Part shown: piece by piece, positions 31,813 to 42,921 of the stretch | Layout: every line of letters starts with the position of its first letter | Position numbering within the stretch: the first letter of the stretch is position 1 | Assembly (NCBI RefSeq): GCF_027942865.1 | Contig: NC_134516.1 | Location: 17,163,822 to 17,227,821, forward strand | DNA length: 64,000 nt | From: Odontesthes bonariensis | Taxonomy: Eukaryota > Chordata > Actinopteri > Atheriniformes > Atherinopsidae | Direction: 5' to 3' | The notes under the pieces: generated by a model | Seen by the model: the letters and a program-made list of their open reading frames with translations, nothing else | Told to the model about the DNA's origin: nothing | Databases searched by the model: none | Position numbers and translations under genes: made by a program

Positions 31813-33124
31813 TCATTTTTGAGTCTCTGTGGTTAAAATATTTGAAAAATCAGAATCCATTTTAGCATTGTTCAGTTTAACCATTGAATAAAGTCCATTC
31901 TCTCTCCGTATGAAGGTGCTGTATGGCTCAATGTCCTGTGATTCCTGCTGCAGAAGATGAACAGTGAAACTAATTAAAAGTTTAACAAAACAAATTTAAA
32001 TCTAAGAAACTAGAACATATTTCTGTAAAGTACCTGATCTGGATCACTTCTTTGTACTTCCTGTTGTTTTCTGTTGAAAAGAAAAGATTATGAGTGGTGA
32101 ATGTTAACACTTATTCACTCTGTGTTGTGAAGTCTGTTTTTGTTGAGAAGACAGGAAGTGAAGCACTGGTTCCCACTGCTTGATATGAAACAAGAAATCA
32201 GGAAGAATCCACAGTGCTGCACTGAGTGCTTCAAACAAGAGACTAAATATTAGCTAAATGACGATCAAAAGCATTTACAAATGTAACAAGTATTCCAAAA
32301 TATAAAAAAATGAATGAATATTATTATGGCAGTCTCTCACCGATGACGCAGACTTCCGCATATAAATCCCAAAATGAATAAAGTTACGATGATGACCACG
32401 GTTACACCAGACAGGGCACCCAGAACTGTCACATTGTGAGAAATGCTGGCATTTCCATTTGCTGAATTATCTAAACAGAAGAAAAGAAAATACAAAAGAA
32501 TTGAGAAATAGCAATGAAAAACTTTTAGCTCAATGGTTTATGATATCAAATTGTATCAATAGGATGAAGAACACTTCATCTTACCTTCCACAGTGATGTT
32601 AAGATGGAGAATAAAGGTTCCGTTCTGATTTGAACACTCACAGGTGAAGTTCCCACTATCCTCTGGCTTTAAATTGTTCAGGTGCAGAAACACGGTCTGA
32701 TTCTGTGTCATAAGTGTGAACCTGGAGTCACATCCATGAACAAAGTCGTGTCCATATTGATACAGCAGACGACACTCTTCTCTCCGGCTCCTCTCTGTTC
32801 TGATCTTGCACACTATCAGCGTGACGATAGTGTGGGTTTCATTGGTGCATAATCGAGTGACAACTGGTTCCTTTCCATTCGTCTTCACAAGAGTCACTGC
32901 GAGCAAATGATACAATCAATGAGTCTGTGTTAATGATTGCTGTAGTTTTGTTTGATTCTGTTAAATCTAACTACAGAAATAGTTTAGCTGTTGTATTCAA
33001 ATTGAAAGTTACATGAGAACAATGCAACTTTAGGAAAGCTGGTTTCTTTTTCATTACCTTCACTGTCCAAAAAAGTCTCAGAAAGCGGCAGAAGCAGAAC
33101 GAAGAACATCATTGTCTCCGCCAT
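31813..33124 (-). CDS. Single-Ig-domain membrane receptor, gene F
   Basis: Five exons splice in frame to 226 residues: signal 33058-33124 (MAETMMFFVLLLPLSET), Ig 32585-32896, membrane 32341-32470, tail 32034-32070 and 31813-31947 (all complement). The Ig exon starts VTLVKTNGKEP and has six cysteines: TRLC, LIVC, REEC, HGCDSRF and TCEC, with EDSGNFTC giving the usual Ig F-strand D-x-G-x-x-C. Membrane: VTVLGALSGVTVVIIVTLFI. The last exon has IEPYSTFIRRENGLYSMV: tyrosines 191 and 202, 11 apart, with F and V at +3, so a degraded ITAM spacing, and YxxPhi-type sorting motifs. Neither tyrosine fits a strict ITIM (-2 is E or G). I do not recognise the family; overall it is like a small activating or adaptor-type leukocyte receptor. 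Confidence 0.85.
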
Positions 33125-34895
33125 GTCAGTCAGTGCCTCTCAGCGTCAGTGTAAGTGCTGTTGTAGGTTTTCAGCTTACTGCTGTGTAGGGAGGAGGACC
33201 CGAGCAACACTGAACTGTTAACTGGCTCAAACCTCAAGGTCTCTGCTCTCACTGATGGGAGGATGTGATATCTTCCAGAACAGGAAGTCCCCCTACAAGA
33301 CTGTATCTGTTTTTCTCACCAAAACACTCTAAAGGTACCAGTGAGCTGGTACACAATGCAGAGAGAAAGTGTATTTGAGACTGGGTTTAAGTTTATTCCA
33401 ACTTTCAGAGTCGTGTTGGATGAATTTTTAACTAAAAAAAATAGCTGAAAGTAAGATCCATATTGACACATTGTTCCTCAGAAATCTGTGTTATATTTTG
33501 AGGTTTTCATGTTCAGAAATGAGTTTGACCTGGATCCACAATGTCAAACCTGTTATGCTATCACTAAGTACTTCTTGCATCATTCTTATTTTACACGGCT
33601 CGTAAGTTAGCTGGTCTAAGGCTAAGATGTCACGTTTGCTTTTGTGGTCATGACAGTTTCAGCAATGGGAGCTGTAAATAGAGGGCAGTTTGCTCTCGGA
33701 GTAGTTTATGTCCCTCGTCTCTTCGTGTGTCACGTTTAACACACACACTGTTATAAAGTGACACTGCTAAAGGCGATGGAAAACCCTTGTGGCTAAATTT
33801 CGATCGCATAGAAAAATTCAGTGGTCAGTAATGTAGGTTCATCAAGGCACTCAAATTGTTAGACACTGAAATCTACGACACCAGCCAAGGTTAAACACCA
33901 GCAAATGAATTATAAAGCGGGATTTAAAACTCAAATATTACAAGCCCTTTGAATTTTTTTTTTCTTTTTTTTTTCTTGAGTTCCAGTGCTGCAATAATAT
34001 TGTCTGGATTCAGCAAAGATCTTCATGCACTTTATGTTTCAGATAAGAACATAAGTTTCATTACGGAAAAAAGTACTCGAAAAACATTTAATTTCAGACT
34101 GTTTTAATATTTAGGTTTGGATTATAGGATTTTAAATAGCCTGGCATCTCCTCTGTTGTGTAGCTGTGTAAACTCGCTCATCATCTTTTGCAAAATTTCC
34201 ACTTTACAAGACAGTACCATTGCAAACATACTGCACCTCTTGGGTATGTCCGTCAAACAAAACAATGCAACATTGCTATGCATGCGTTGTGCACTCTTTT
34301 TTAAAATTATTTTTTTATCCGTACCATCATTTTTCTCAAGCATTGTGTTCATATTTCAGCTGTGTGTGCTCAAAACTGCCAAGGGACAAAAGGTGCATAT
34401 ATGCTTGTAGCTGAAATCTGACATAATTCATCAAATGGTAACATTTCTGTATAAATTGTACGCCGCCCCTTAAAGAAAATAAAACTCCAGAAAACATCCA
34501 GTATGATGAATGGCACATGTGGTAATCCACATTCTTAAAATATGCAACGAAAATATTTCTGACTTTGTTCATAAAATCATATTCCAACGACAAACATATA
34601 GGCCACTTTACCAATTTTCATAAAGTCTAGACAAAAAGCATGGATGACATCACCACCTAAATCGCACCTTCCCCAAACACTTCTGGGGGTAAAAGCTATT
34701 TTCCCGCATGCTGTAACAATTTGGGAAACAAAAGCACGCCACCATAATCAATACACTGCTACTTTTAACCCTTTTTTAAAAGTGATAATTAATTGAATTA
34801 AATCCGGTACTGACTAACTGAGGTGATTAAGTTGTATCAACTAACTTCAACATCAAGCATAACCCATTTAGTATTTAAGTTGACTAACTTCTGAT
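33125..34895. other. Intergenic DNA between genes F and G
   Basis: AT-rich, with several short frames (34117-34614) lacking any recognisable domain. No gene supported. Confidence 0.4.
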
Positions 34896-36542
34896 TTAAA
34901 CGTTTTCATAGATTTCACAACTTGGATCATCCTCCTTGTCATTCAGGTGAACAGCGACTGTGCTGCCTGCTGAGTTTGTCCCCGTCTCATGTTGACAGTG
35001 AAAAGAAGAAATAGTTTGGTAGAGATTGTCTGCTGGCTGCAGGAGACTTTCGTACGTGTCATCCGGGTGGTCTTCATCCTAAAAAATAAAGTCAAAACCC
35101 TGAATGATTACTTCTCCCTTGAAGAAGGCCTCCTCAGTCCAAACTGGTCTACTTGCATGCAGTTTTTTAAAAAGAATCGATTGTAACGTGCTTACAGCAG
35201 CGATTCACACAACTGAAGCGAAAATAGTTTCTCACATGTAAGCTTTCGGATAAAGCATCTCCAAAGGACCAAATGTGAATGCATGTAACAGGCACTGAAT
35301 GCTAAAATGTTACTCACAACAGAGGCATGAGCTCCATGTTCAGATAATACATATGCTTCTGACGTCCAAATGCCACTGTCACTGTGAATATGAAGGGAAA
35401 TCATCGTTAAAGGGACAGGCGCTCATATGGAGGAAGGACATGTGAAACGACTGAAATACGTACTTATTTATAAAAATGAAAAGAGCCTAAATAAAGACAA
35501 AACTTTCAGTATTCTCTCACCGACAGCACAGTCTCCTCCGGAGAAATCCTAGGATAACTACAGTCATTACACAGACACCCGCCACAGCACAAGGAATCGC
35601 AAGAACCGTAGAAAAGCTGATGTCTTCATCCTCTGAATTGTAGAAAACAATGAAAAAAAAAAATTACACTCAAAAGTTACAATTGGAAAAGGCCATTGAG
35701 AATATTACACCTAGGTCTGCAAACCAAAGCTAATAAATCATGTTTTACCCTGTACAATAAGTACAAGCCATTATTAGATGAGACAAGAGATCATATAAAT
35801 CTTTATTAGTCCCACAGTGGGGAAATTCATTGTTACAGCATCAGATACAGGACAGCAGGAATCGCCTGCTATACTATTACCATGTAAACAAGGATCATGT
35901 TAAGACAGTGGGGACTAAACACATTAAATTTAGCAGGTGTAATGAAAATATATGTCGCGCTTACCTTCCACAGTGATGTTAAGATGGAGAACAAAGGTTC
36001 CGTTCTGATTTGAACACTCACAGGTGTAGCTCCCACTATCAGCTGGTGTTAAATTGTTCAGGTGTAGAAACACAGTCTGATTCTCTGTCATAAGTGTGAA
36101 CCTGGAGTCACATTCATGAACAAAGTCGTGTCCATATCGATACAGCAGATGACACTCTTCTCTCCGGCTCCTCTCTGTTCTGATCTTGCACACTATCAGC
36201 GTGACGATAGTGTGGGTTTCATTGGTGCATAATGGAGTGACATCTGGTTCCTTTCCAATCGTCTTCACAAGAGTCACTGCGAGCAATCGATACAATCAAT
36301 ATGAAATACAGTCTGGGGGTAGAGACTGCTGTAGCTTTTATTAAAAGAAATTAAACCACAATTCGATGCAATTAGAATCACAGAAAGAATTAAGACATTG
36401 CCCTTAAACCAAAAAAAGTAGACGAGAAAAAGAACTTTTGGAAATTGTACTTCGTGAAAACTAGTTTCTTTGTATTACCTTCATGGTCAAAACACACAGT
36501 TGGTGGGAAAAGCAGAGCAAAGCACAGCCTCAACACATCCAT
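34896..36542 (-). CDS. Single-Ig-domain receptor with a canonical ITAM, gene G
   Basis: Five exons splice in frame to 244 residues: signal 36479-36542 (MDVLRLCFALLFPPTVCF), Ig 35965-36276, membrane 35521-35632, tail 35318-35381 and 34896-35078 (all complement). Ig domain: VTLVKTIGKEPDVTPLC, six cysteines, NQT and NIT glycosylation sites, DSGSYTCEC. Membrane: FSTVLAIPCAVAGVCVMTVV followed by FLRRRLCCR. The last exon encodes DDTYESLLQPADNLYQTI: acidic residue at -3, YxxL, seven residues, YxxI (tyrosines 193 and 204), a textbook ITAM that would recruit Syk/ZAP-70-type kinases. A later EIYENV at the C-terminus (tyrosine 241) has the YxN form that binds Grb2-type SH2 domains. No charged residue is seen inside the membrane segment, fitting a receptor that signals by itself. 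An activating leukocyte receptor is a sound inference; ligand and family name are unknown. Confidence 0.87.
35800..35870 (-). repeat. Repeat fragment in a gene G intron
   Basis: The complement reads GAATTTCCCCACTGTGGGAC then TAATAAAGATTT, a tail motif recurring in teleost repeats; a related piece forms the 3' end of gene H. Confidence 0.5.
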
Positions 36543-36959
36543 ATTAGTCCAGCATCTAAGCAACAGTACAATTGCTGCTATAAGTGTACAGCACTGCGCT
36601 GAAGGGAGGAGCCTTGACTCACTCTTTTGAACACATGCACAGAATCTGCTGATTTCGCTTAAGAGAGTCCCTGTGTGAAATGACACGGAAGTATGTAAGT
36701 GGCAGCCACAGTGAGAGGTGTTTGAACTCTGCAAATATACAGGAATTAAATTCAAGAAAATTTGATTGAACCCACAGGGAAGTGATGATATTGCTGTATT
36801 TATTTATTATCACAAATCTTTATAAGCCGTCATTGTGTGTGATTATTGCTTCTGGCTGAAATGACCTCCTGTACCGTTCTGTTGTTTCAACATTATGTTG
36901 CGTAGAGGGTTTTACAGTATTGTCCATTATGTTCATCAGCATGTGCACATCCGTCTTTG
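36543..36959. other. Upstream region of gene G
   Basis: No clear promoter motif or gene seen. Confidence 0.35.
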
Positions 36960-37950
36960 TACAAGCAGCTCCAGAGAGGTCTCTACGATAGAGCCAGACT
37001 TCTTTATTTGCTCAGTTTCTTTGAGTCACTGGCTCTGATGCTGCTGTCTCTGCAGAAGTGTCTCTCCACCACAGATTTATAATGACATGCAGCACTTTGG
37101 TGGAAACAATAGAAGCACAGTCTGCTCTGTACCTTGTTGCACACAGCTTTGGTGTGACATTTCCAGTCCAGGCTACTGTCCAGGTAGACTTGCAGACCTC
37201 TTTACCTAAAATGGAAACAGTGTTTACTCCCGGTCCCCCTAAAATCCACAACCATCTCTTTAGCTTTGTTTGTATTTGTGATGCTTAAAAGTGTTGGTCC
37301 AGCTTTATAGCTTGTGTGGCTCCAGCTGCGGAGCCAGCTGGTAACCCCCACGGAACAACACTTTTTTTAATCTTAGTCTCACGTACATTGCAAACACAAA
37401 CATAATGACACACAATTCTCGTTCACCTATATTTATATTCATTTGACTGTGTTGTTGCTGTATTTGTAGCGCTGTAGTATGCTGTTAGCTTTTGATAATA
37501 TAAAACTATGTTAATTTTTTTTACACCAAACAACTGTGAAATCATCTGAGCATTTTTAGAGATTAAGGATACAGTCCGTGCGTATGGAGAACTCCTGTGC
37601 TGCTGACCACCTTCTCAGACACACAACCTCTTCGGTCTCACAAACTGTGGTCTGTTTAAGAGGTAGTCAATAATCCAGGTGGTTGTGGAGGCATCCACCT
37701 GGATTTTCTTCAGCTTGTCATACAACAGTGACAGCTGAATAGTCTTAAATGGACTGGAGAAATCAAAGAACACGGTCCTTACATCGCTGCCTGCTTTGTC
37801 CACATGACCGTGGGCTCACTGGAGCAGATAAATGATGGCATCTTCAACTCTTACCCCAGGACGATAAGCAAACTGTAGTTGGTCCTGAAATGTGTACAAT
37901 TGCCTGCTGAGGTGAGCCAATAACACTCTCTCCAGGACTGGGATGGGATT
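36960..37950 (-). mobile_element. L2/CR1-clade LINE relic (reverse transcriptase part)
   Basis: The complement encodes, from right to left, QLYTFQDQLQFAYRPGVRVE, then DAIIYLLQ, VDKAGSDVRTVFFDFSS with KTIQLSLLYDKLKKIQVD and WIIDYLLNRPQFVR, which are reverse-transcriptase motifs of L2-like LINEs; nearer 37200 another frame gives VYLDSSLDWKCHTKAV, the later part of the same ORF. Several frame changes and stops and a missing middle portion show it is dead. Confidence 0.75.
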
Positions 37951-38184
37951 AAAGGCGACTGGTCTCGGATACCTTCTTTTTTCGTTAGAAAATTAATAAT
38001 ACATGATATATATCCAGTGCATCCTTTACCTCCTGGAGGATATGACCGTTCTATATGACTGGGAAAGGAGATTATTCCATCCCCCAATTCCTTGTGGCTG
38101 CCAATTCAAAGTGATGCTTGATTATTTTTCAAGACGAGTATCAATTAAATGTTCTGCCTTTTTTTTCATTATGAATTACCAACC
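37951..38184. other. Short spacer
   Basis: Nothing seen apart from the left target copy of the SINE (38173-38184). Confidence 0.4.
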
Positions 38185-38535
38185 AGCACTGTTGCCTCAC
38201 AGCAAGAAGGTTCCAGGTTCAAATCCCAGCTGGGGCCTTTCTGTGTGGAGTTTGCATGTTCTCCCCGTGTATGAGTGGGTTCTCTCCGGGTACTCCGGCT
38301 TCCTCCCACTGTCCAAAAACATGCATGTAAGGTTAATTGGTATCTCTAAAATTGTCCTTAGGAGTGAGTTTGAGCGTGTGTGGTTGTTTGTCTGGTTTGT
38401 CTCTGTGTGGCACTGTGATGGATTAGCAGCCTGTCCAGGGTGTACCCCGCCTCTCGCCCATTGACCGCTGGGATAGGCTCCAGCCCCCCCCGCGACCCGA
38501 CCGACGGATTCAGCGGTATAGAAAATGGATGGATG
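38185..38535 (+). mobile_element. tRNA-derived SINE with GGATGGATGG tail
   Basis: A 351-bp insertion with a 12-bp target duplication GAATTACCAACC (38173-38184 and 38536-38547). It begins AGCACTGTTGCCTCACAGC and holds GGTTCAAATCCC, a pol III B box, then GAGTTTGCATGTTCTCCCC and the GGATAGGCTCCAGCCC text common in teleost genomes, and ends in GGATGGATGG. Confidence 0.8.
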
Positions 38536-38547
38536 GAATTACCAACC

Positions 38548-39094
38548 TAGATAATAAAGTAACATTTCCTCAAACCAATATATATGATATAGCTTCTATG
38601 TAACAACAAGAAAAGATTGCGTAGGTATTTTTGCACGGTTTGTTGAACATGTGCAGTTTCAGTGCTGCAGACCCACATCATAGTTTAGTGCAAGCATGGT
38701 TGGACTCTCACTGCAGCTCGACTGTTCTCTCCCAAGTCATGACAAACTTTTCCCACCACCTTTCCCTAATATCATCAGATTTTTCAGCGAAGTACAGGAA
38801 ATAGGCTTAGGGAAAGATTCTTTTGCTTATTCAACCATGAACACACACGCTTACCTTCTTTAGCACAAGTTTCTTGTGTTTATCTTAAATTCTTATCTGA
38901 TATCGAACTGTTGGGTATGAAACTAAAACAGTGAGAAGACACACAACACTGAAGTGCCCAATTCAGGTGCTTTAATTCACACATGCATGTCTAACATTAC
39001 ACAAAACTGGTATATTTGCTGCCCGATTGACGATTGTTATCTTAATGCAATCAATTTGATTCATATTAATTCCATGCTCTATATTTAATTCAGT
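38548..39094. other. Intergenic DNA
   Basis: Nothing recognisable. Confidence 0.35.
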
Positions 39095-39717
39095 TTCTCC
39101 TCCTTAGCTGTATTTTAAATCTATTTTTTCTTGTGTATTTTAGTTTGGTTAATATCTGCCTGATTTTTCATCATACATTTCAAGTGTTTTCTGTTAAGAT
39201 TCTGATACGTAGTTTGAGTTTTGACTTTGGCTTTCTCTGTTCCCTGCCATCGTCACTAGATGTCCTCAGTCGCCTTCACCTTGTCTCTTCCTAACTATGT
39301 TACTTCCTGCTTCTTGTTACTCATTTCTCACCTGCGTCCACTTATCACCCTTCCTGCAACATCCACCCCTTGGTTTTCTTTGCGCTTTGTCAGACCGTCA
39401 TTGCATCATCAGTGTTGACTCCGTTTTTTCCTTTTTTCCCCCCTTCACCTACCTCCATCCTGTTTTGTCCTGCTCCTGGGTTCTCTTCTGACCATTCACA
39501 GCAGCAGTAATGTGTGCTTGGTTGATGTGTCACTGCAACATATCATGCAGAGCATATAGGGAAAAATCAGTCACCTGGTTTAAAGAAATCAAAAGTGCTA
39601 TTATGAGTCTTTGGTAATAAACCATTACATATGGCAAATTGTTGCTCTAAGTTAAGGACGAAATAGTGGATGGATAAGTTGAAACAGGTGCAGTTTAAAG
39701 AGTGGGTTTTTATTTCA
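39095..39717. repeat. Dispersed repeat or local duplicate, copy 1
   Basis: Matches 60955-61321: both share TTTCTCCTCCTTA, TTTTCTTGTGTATTTTAGTT, GACTTTGGCTTTCTCTGTTC, GTCTCTTCCTAACTATG and, at the right end, AAAGAGTGGGTTTTTATTTC. Copy 2 lacks about 200 bp of the middle. No coding capacity. Confidence 0.65.
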
Positions 39718-40742
39718 CCCCCCTAACAAACTATATCAAAAATAGATATTAGTAAAATGAGATGGGAGGAATTAAATTAACTAAACACAAGAAACTACCC
39801 TTATATGTTATAATTATAAACTGTAATTCATAAGGTCCATTTAAGTTATAGTACAAACTCTTGATTTAATGTTGTTCAAATGAGTTGAATTGATTTAGAA
39901 TACAGAGAAGAATCAGATTTCAACAATAAATTGTTGTAATTTTATGGCAGAGTGGAAAGTGAAACGTGGACACAGGGAGCAGATGAAGTAGCATAAAAAT
40001 GCTCAATGTGGAGCACGAGTCCACATCAAGGTTTTTATTCTATTCACCTGTTTATGAATTAATTTATCCAAGATTCTGCTCCCACAAAATTACTTTTTTT
40101 TTTTAACTTGTTGCGCCTGTTTCCCAGGTCCCCGTGACCTGAAGAGGAAATGTGGGATTTTGTCTTACCAGGAAGCATCCCAGAGTCTCCCATGTCTGAG
40201 GCTTCACAGTCACCTGAAACCACACAGAAGAGATTGCTTCCTGTCAGAAAACAGCTGAGATTCACTTTGACACATTTAAAACTAATCTTTCCAACTTCAT
40301 TACTGAAATGAACAATTCAGATGAAGAGTTCCAGAAGAAACTGGAGGACATCACTCGCTGCAGTGAAGTTAGAACATTTTCCAAATGATTAACAGACAAG
40401 ATATACGATCATCTGATGGCTGGACAGATATATCAGCTGCCTATTGTACCAAAGGGTAAATGTCTCTAGCATGTTTCTGTAGACCTCTTTGCTCTCCATT
40501 GTCCTGTTTTTCACAGACTTTGTTATGGTCCTGACCTCAACCAAGTAGTTTGTAATGGGTAAAAAAAAAGCTACCAAAAAACAACTGGACCCTAAATAGA
40601 CATGTCAAAGTTACTTGTCAGCATATTCCCAGCCTGAAGGTGAGAGTTAATGCATTTTGCCAATGGCCACCACAAAGATAGAAAAACGAGTTTGTGCGTG
40701 TGTGGCTTCTCACACCCCTCTGACTTTGCCAGCTCTTAAATC
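39718..40742. other. Intergenic DNA with the source of a local copy
   Basis: No gene seen. About 110 bases from 39805 to 39913 recur at 40779-40887 inside a MITE. Confidence 0.45.
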
Positions 40743-41689
40743 CAGAGGTGTAAAGTAACGAAGTACAAATACTTCGTTATGTTATAATTATAAACTGTAA
40801 TTCATTAGGTCCATTTAAGTTATAGTAGAAACTCTTGATTTAACGTTGTTCAAATGAGTTGAATTGATTTAGAATACAGAGAAGAATTACAAATACTTCG
40901 TTACTGTACTCAAGTACACTTTTTAGGTATCTCTACTTTACTCCATTACTTATTTTTCTGCCTACTTCTGACTTCTACTCATTACATTTTCACACAAGTA
41001 TCTGTACTTTCTATTCCTTACATGTTCAAAACAAACAGCCTCGTTACTCTTGGCCTCAGTTTTTTTTTTTTTTAACTCTTGGCTTCAGTTTAATGTTTAT
41101 GTATTTCACGTCATGTGCGCCATCAAATACAGATCAGTGGCGCCATCCACACCTAGTGAGAACGAGTGTAATTGGATGAATCATATAACGTTTTTGTCTT
41201 GACTGTCAGCTATGACAAAGGGGGGGAACGTGCGTGTTTATATCTTTTTTCTTTGAATTTTTCAGGCAGTAAGACTTTTTTTTTGTTTTTTTGATGGGAC
41301 GAACATGAATACCTCACGACCTACCTCTTGAATACTACCTCACGTGTAATTGAATTCCAATTAAGTTTGAGAAAGAACATGCTCCTTGAGTGACTGTCTT
41401 TGACAGTAATGGTTTTATGATTGTTGTCTTGGGCCACATGTAGAACCAATGAGTTTTCAAATTAAGCTTGCAATTCATATAGTGGCATCTAACTTTTATG
41501 TGTTTTTTTTTTTTTTTTAAAGGTTACTTTATACTTTTATACTTTAAGTAGGTTTTGGAGCACACACTTTTTTACTTTTACTTGAGTAAAGAGGTCAAGT
41601 TGATACTTCAACTTTTACCAGAGTGTTTTTAAACTGCAGTATCTATATTTCTACTTAAGTAACAAATGTGTGTACTTTTGACACCACTG
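40743..41689. mobile_element. hAT-type MITE (CAGAGGTGTAAAGTA ends)
   Basis: Ends CAGAGGTGTAAAGTAACGAAG and, inverted, CAGTGGTGTCAAAAGTAC, with a near-perfect 8-bp target duplication CTTAAATC/CTTAAATA (40735-40742, 41690-41697). Inside are the TACTTGAGTA / ACTCAAGTA repeats typical of a widespread teleost MITE. It carries a 110-bp copy of nearby DNA (separate entry). Confidence 0.7.
40779..40903. repeat. Copied local DNA inside the MITE, flanked by a 15-bp duplication
   Basis: ATGTTATAATTATAAACTG to AGAATACAGAGAAGAAT matches 39805-39913 with a handful of differences. It is flanked by ACAAATACTTCGTTA on both sides (about 40765-40779 and 40889-40903), a string expected only once in the MITE. 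Confidence 0.65.
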
Positions 41690-41697
41690 CTTAAATA

Positions 41698-41852
41698 TAA
41701 TGCCACCGTAGTCTTATGTCTGTTTCAGAAAATGAGGTGAGTTATGTTCATGCCATTTAGGGCACAAGAAACAGTGAAAATCATGATTGGGTTTTTCATG
41801 GTTGCCACATTATCTGAAACTGAAAAAAAGGTTTTTCATATTCATATGTATA
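41698..41852. other. Short spacer left of the LTR element
   Basis: Ends in TATA (41849-41852), the left target copy of the LTR retrotransposon. Nothing else seen. Confidence 0.4.
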
Positions 41853-42670
41853 TGTAATGGTTATAAATATGTTTACTGGTGATTACAAAGGAATAATTTA
41901 CTATTTGGTTAAAAAGTGTTTTATTTTCATTCATGATGGTGAACACATTGTTATTTGTGTCTTTGAGGAAGAGAACTTGTGATCGCATTATCACACTGAT
42001 TTTCTAATCGAGTGATCCATGATCAGCTACTTTGGTCTTGGAATGACAGAGCGGTAGAATAATGCATTAAAACAAGAACATGTTTAAAATGCCAATACTT
42101 GAATATTATTTTGTTTAGTTTTTATTATACATTGTCTACATTCAGAGTGATTTCTTCAAAGTTTGTTTTGAGAGTCTTACCTGCTGATCGAGTCTCATTT
42201 GGTTATGCCTGAGTTAGCGAAGGGGAAGCGTGTTGCTGCTGCTCGTTCATTACAACACTGGACGTGACGACAGTAACACCTTGTCTTGTGTCTGTTCTTC
42301 ACTCTTCCCCTTTTGAAGGTAAACTCTTTGATTATTAATATATTTTATGTCTGTACTCATGTTCTCTGTGTTTTCCGAAAATAAGGTTAAAGTTAAATCT
42401 GTTTAGAGTAACAATGTTGGCTCGAGTATGTGCAGCTTCACCTAAGTTTTACTCGCCATAGTTTCTTGCTAGCTGTATCACGTGGTGCGAGCAGCGGTGC
42501 AGTCGACATAAATGTACTGTGTATGTGTAATGTTTAGCACTCAGGAAAGATACTGTTGAACTGTTGAATATAAGAAAAATTACATTACAACACTGGACGT
42601 GACGACAGTAACACCTTGTCTTGTGTCTGTTCTTCACTCTTCCCCTTTTGAAGAAAGGGGAGGTGTAACA
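41853..42670 (+). repeat. 5' LTR
   Basis: 818 bp, TGTAATGG to GTGTAACA, equal in length and apparently in sequence to 49543-50360. It contains a 71-bp direct repeat (42248-42318 and 42583-42653); the first copy is followed by GTAAAC, a splice-donor-like string. Confidence 0.95.
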
Positions 42671-42675
42671 TTTTC

Positions 42676-42693
42676 TGGAGGCACCGCTGGGAT
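42676..42693 (+). promoter_or_regulatory. Primer-binding site complementary to tRNA-Thr
   Basis: TGGAGGCACCGCTGGGAT, five bases after the LTR, is the exact complement of the 3' end of a vertebrate tRNA-Thr (ending ATCCCAGCGGTGCCT plus CCA), recalled from known tRNA sequences. Confidence 0.8.
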
Positions 42694-42921
42694 TGAGTGA
42701 GGCAACGTCCAACTCTTCTCCCAAGAACAGACGTCCCCATTCAGTCCCCTTCAACTTACCCAGGTAGACAACATCTAGTGGACAATACTGTGGCGGTCCA
42801 AGTGTCTTCAACATCAAACAAAAGCAATCTGAGGTAACCCAGTGTACCAGGAGCGCTTCTGCCAAGTTTAGGCACACAAGTTACCGCAGCTGTAAGACAC
42901 TAAGTTGTTGCTGCAAGGAAA

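Noticed and set aside
31813-33124. ITIM in the gene F tail
   Set aside because: PYSTF and LYSMV lack the required I/V/L/S at -2; only YxxPhi and ITAM-like spacing remain.
38185-38540. tRNA-like B box GGTTCAAATCCC
   Set aside because: No cloverleaf; target duplication and GGATGG tail show a SINE, not a tRNA gene. The same holds for 59312.
42449-42877. 142-residue minus-strand frame (and its copy at 50139-50369)
   Set aside because: Lies within the LTR, antisense, with the same text in both LTRs; no family likeness.
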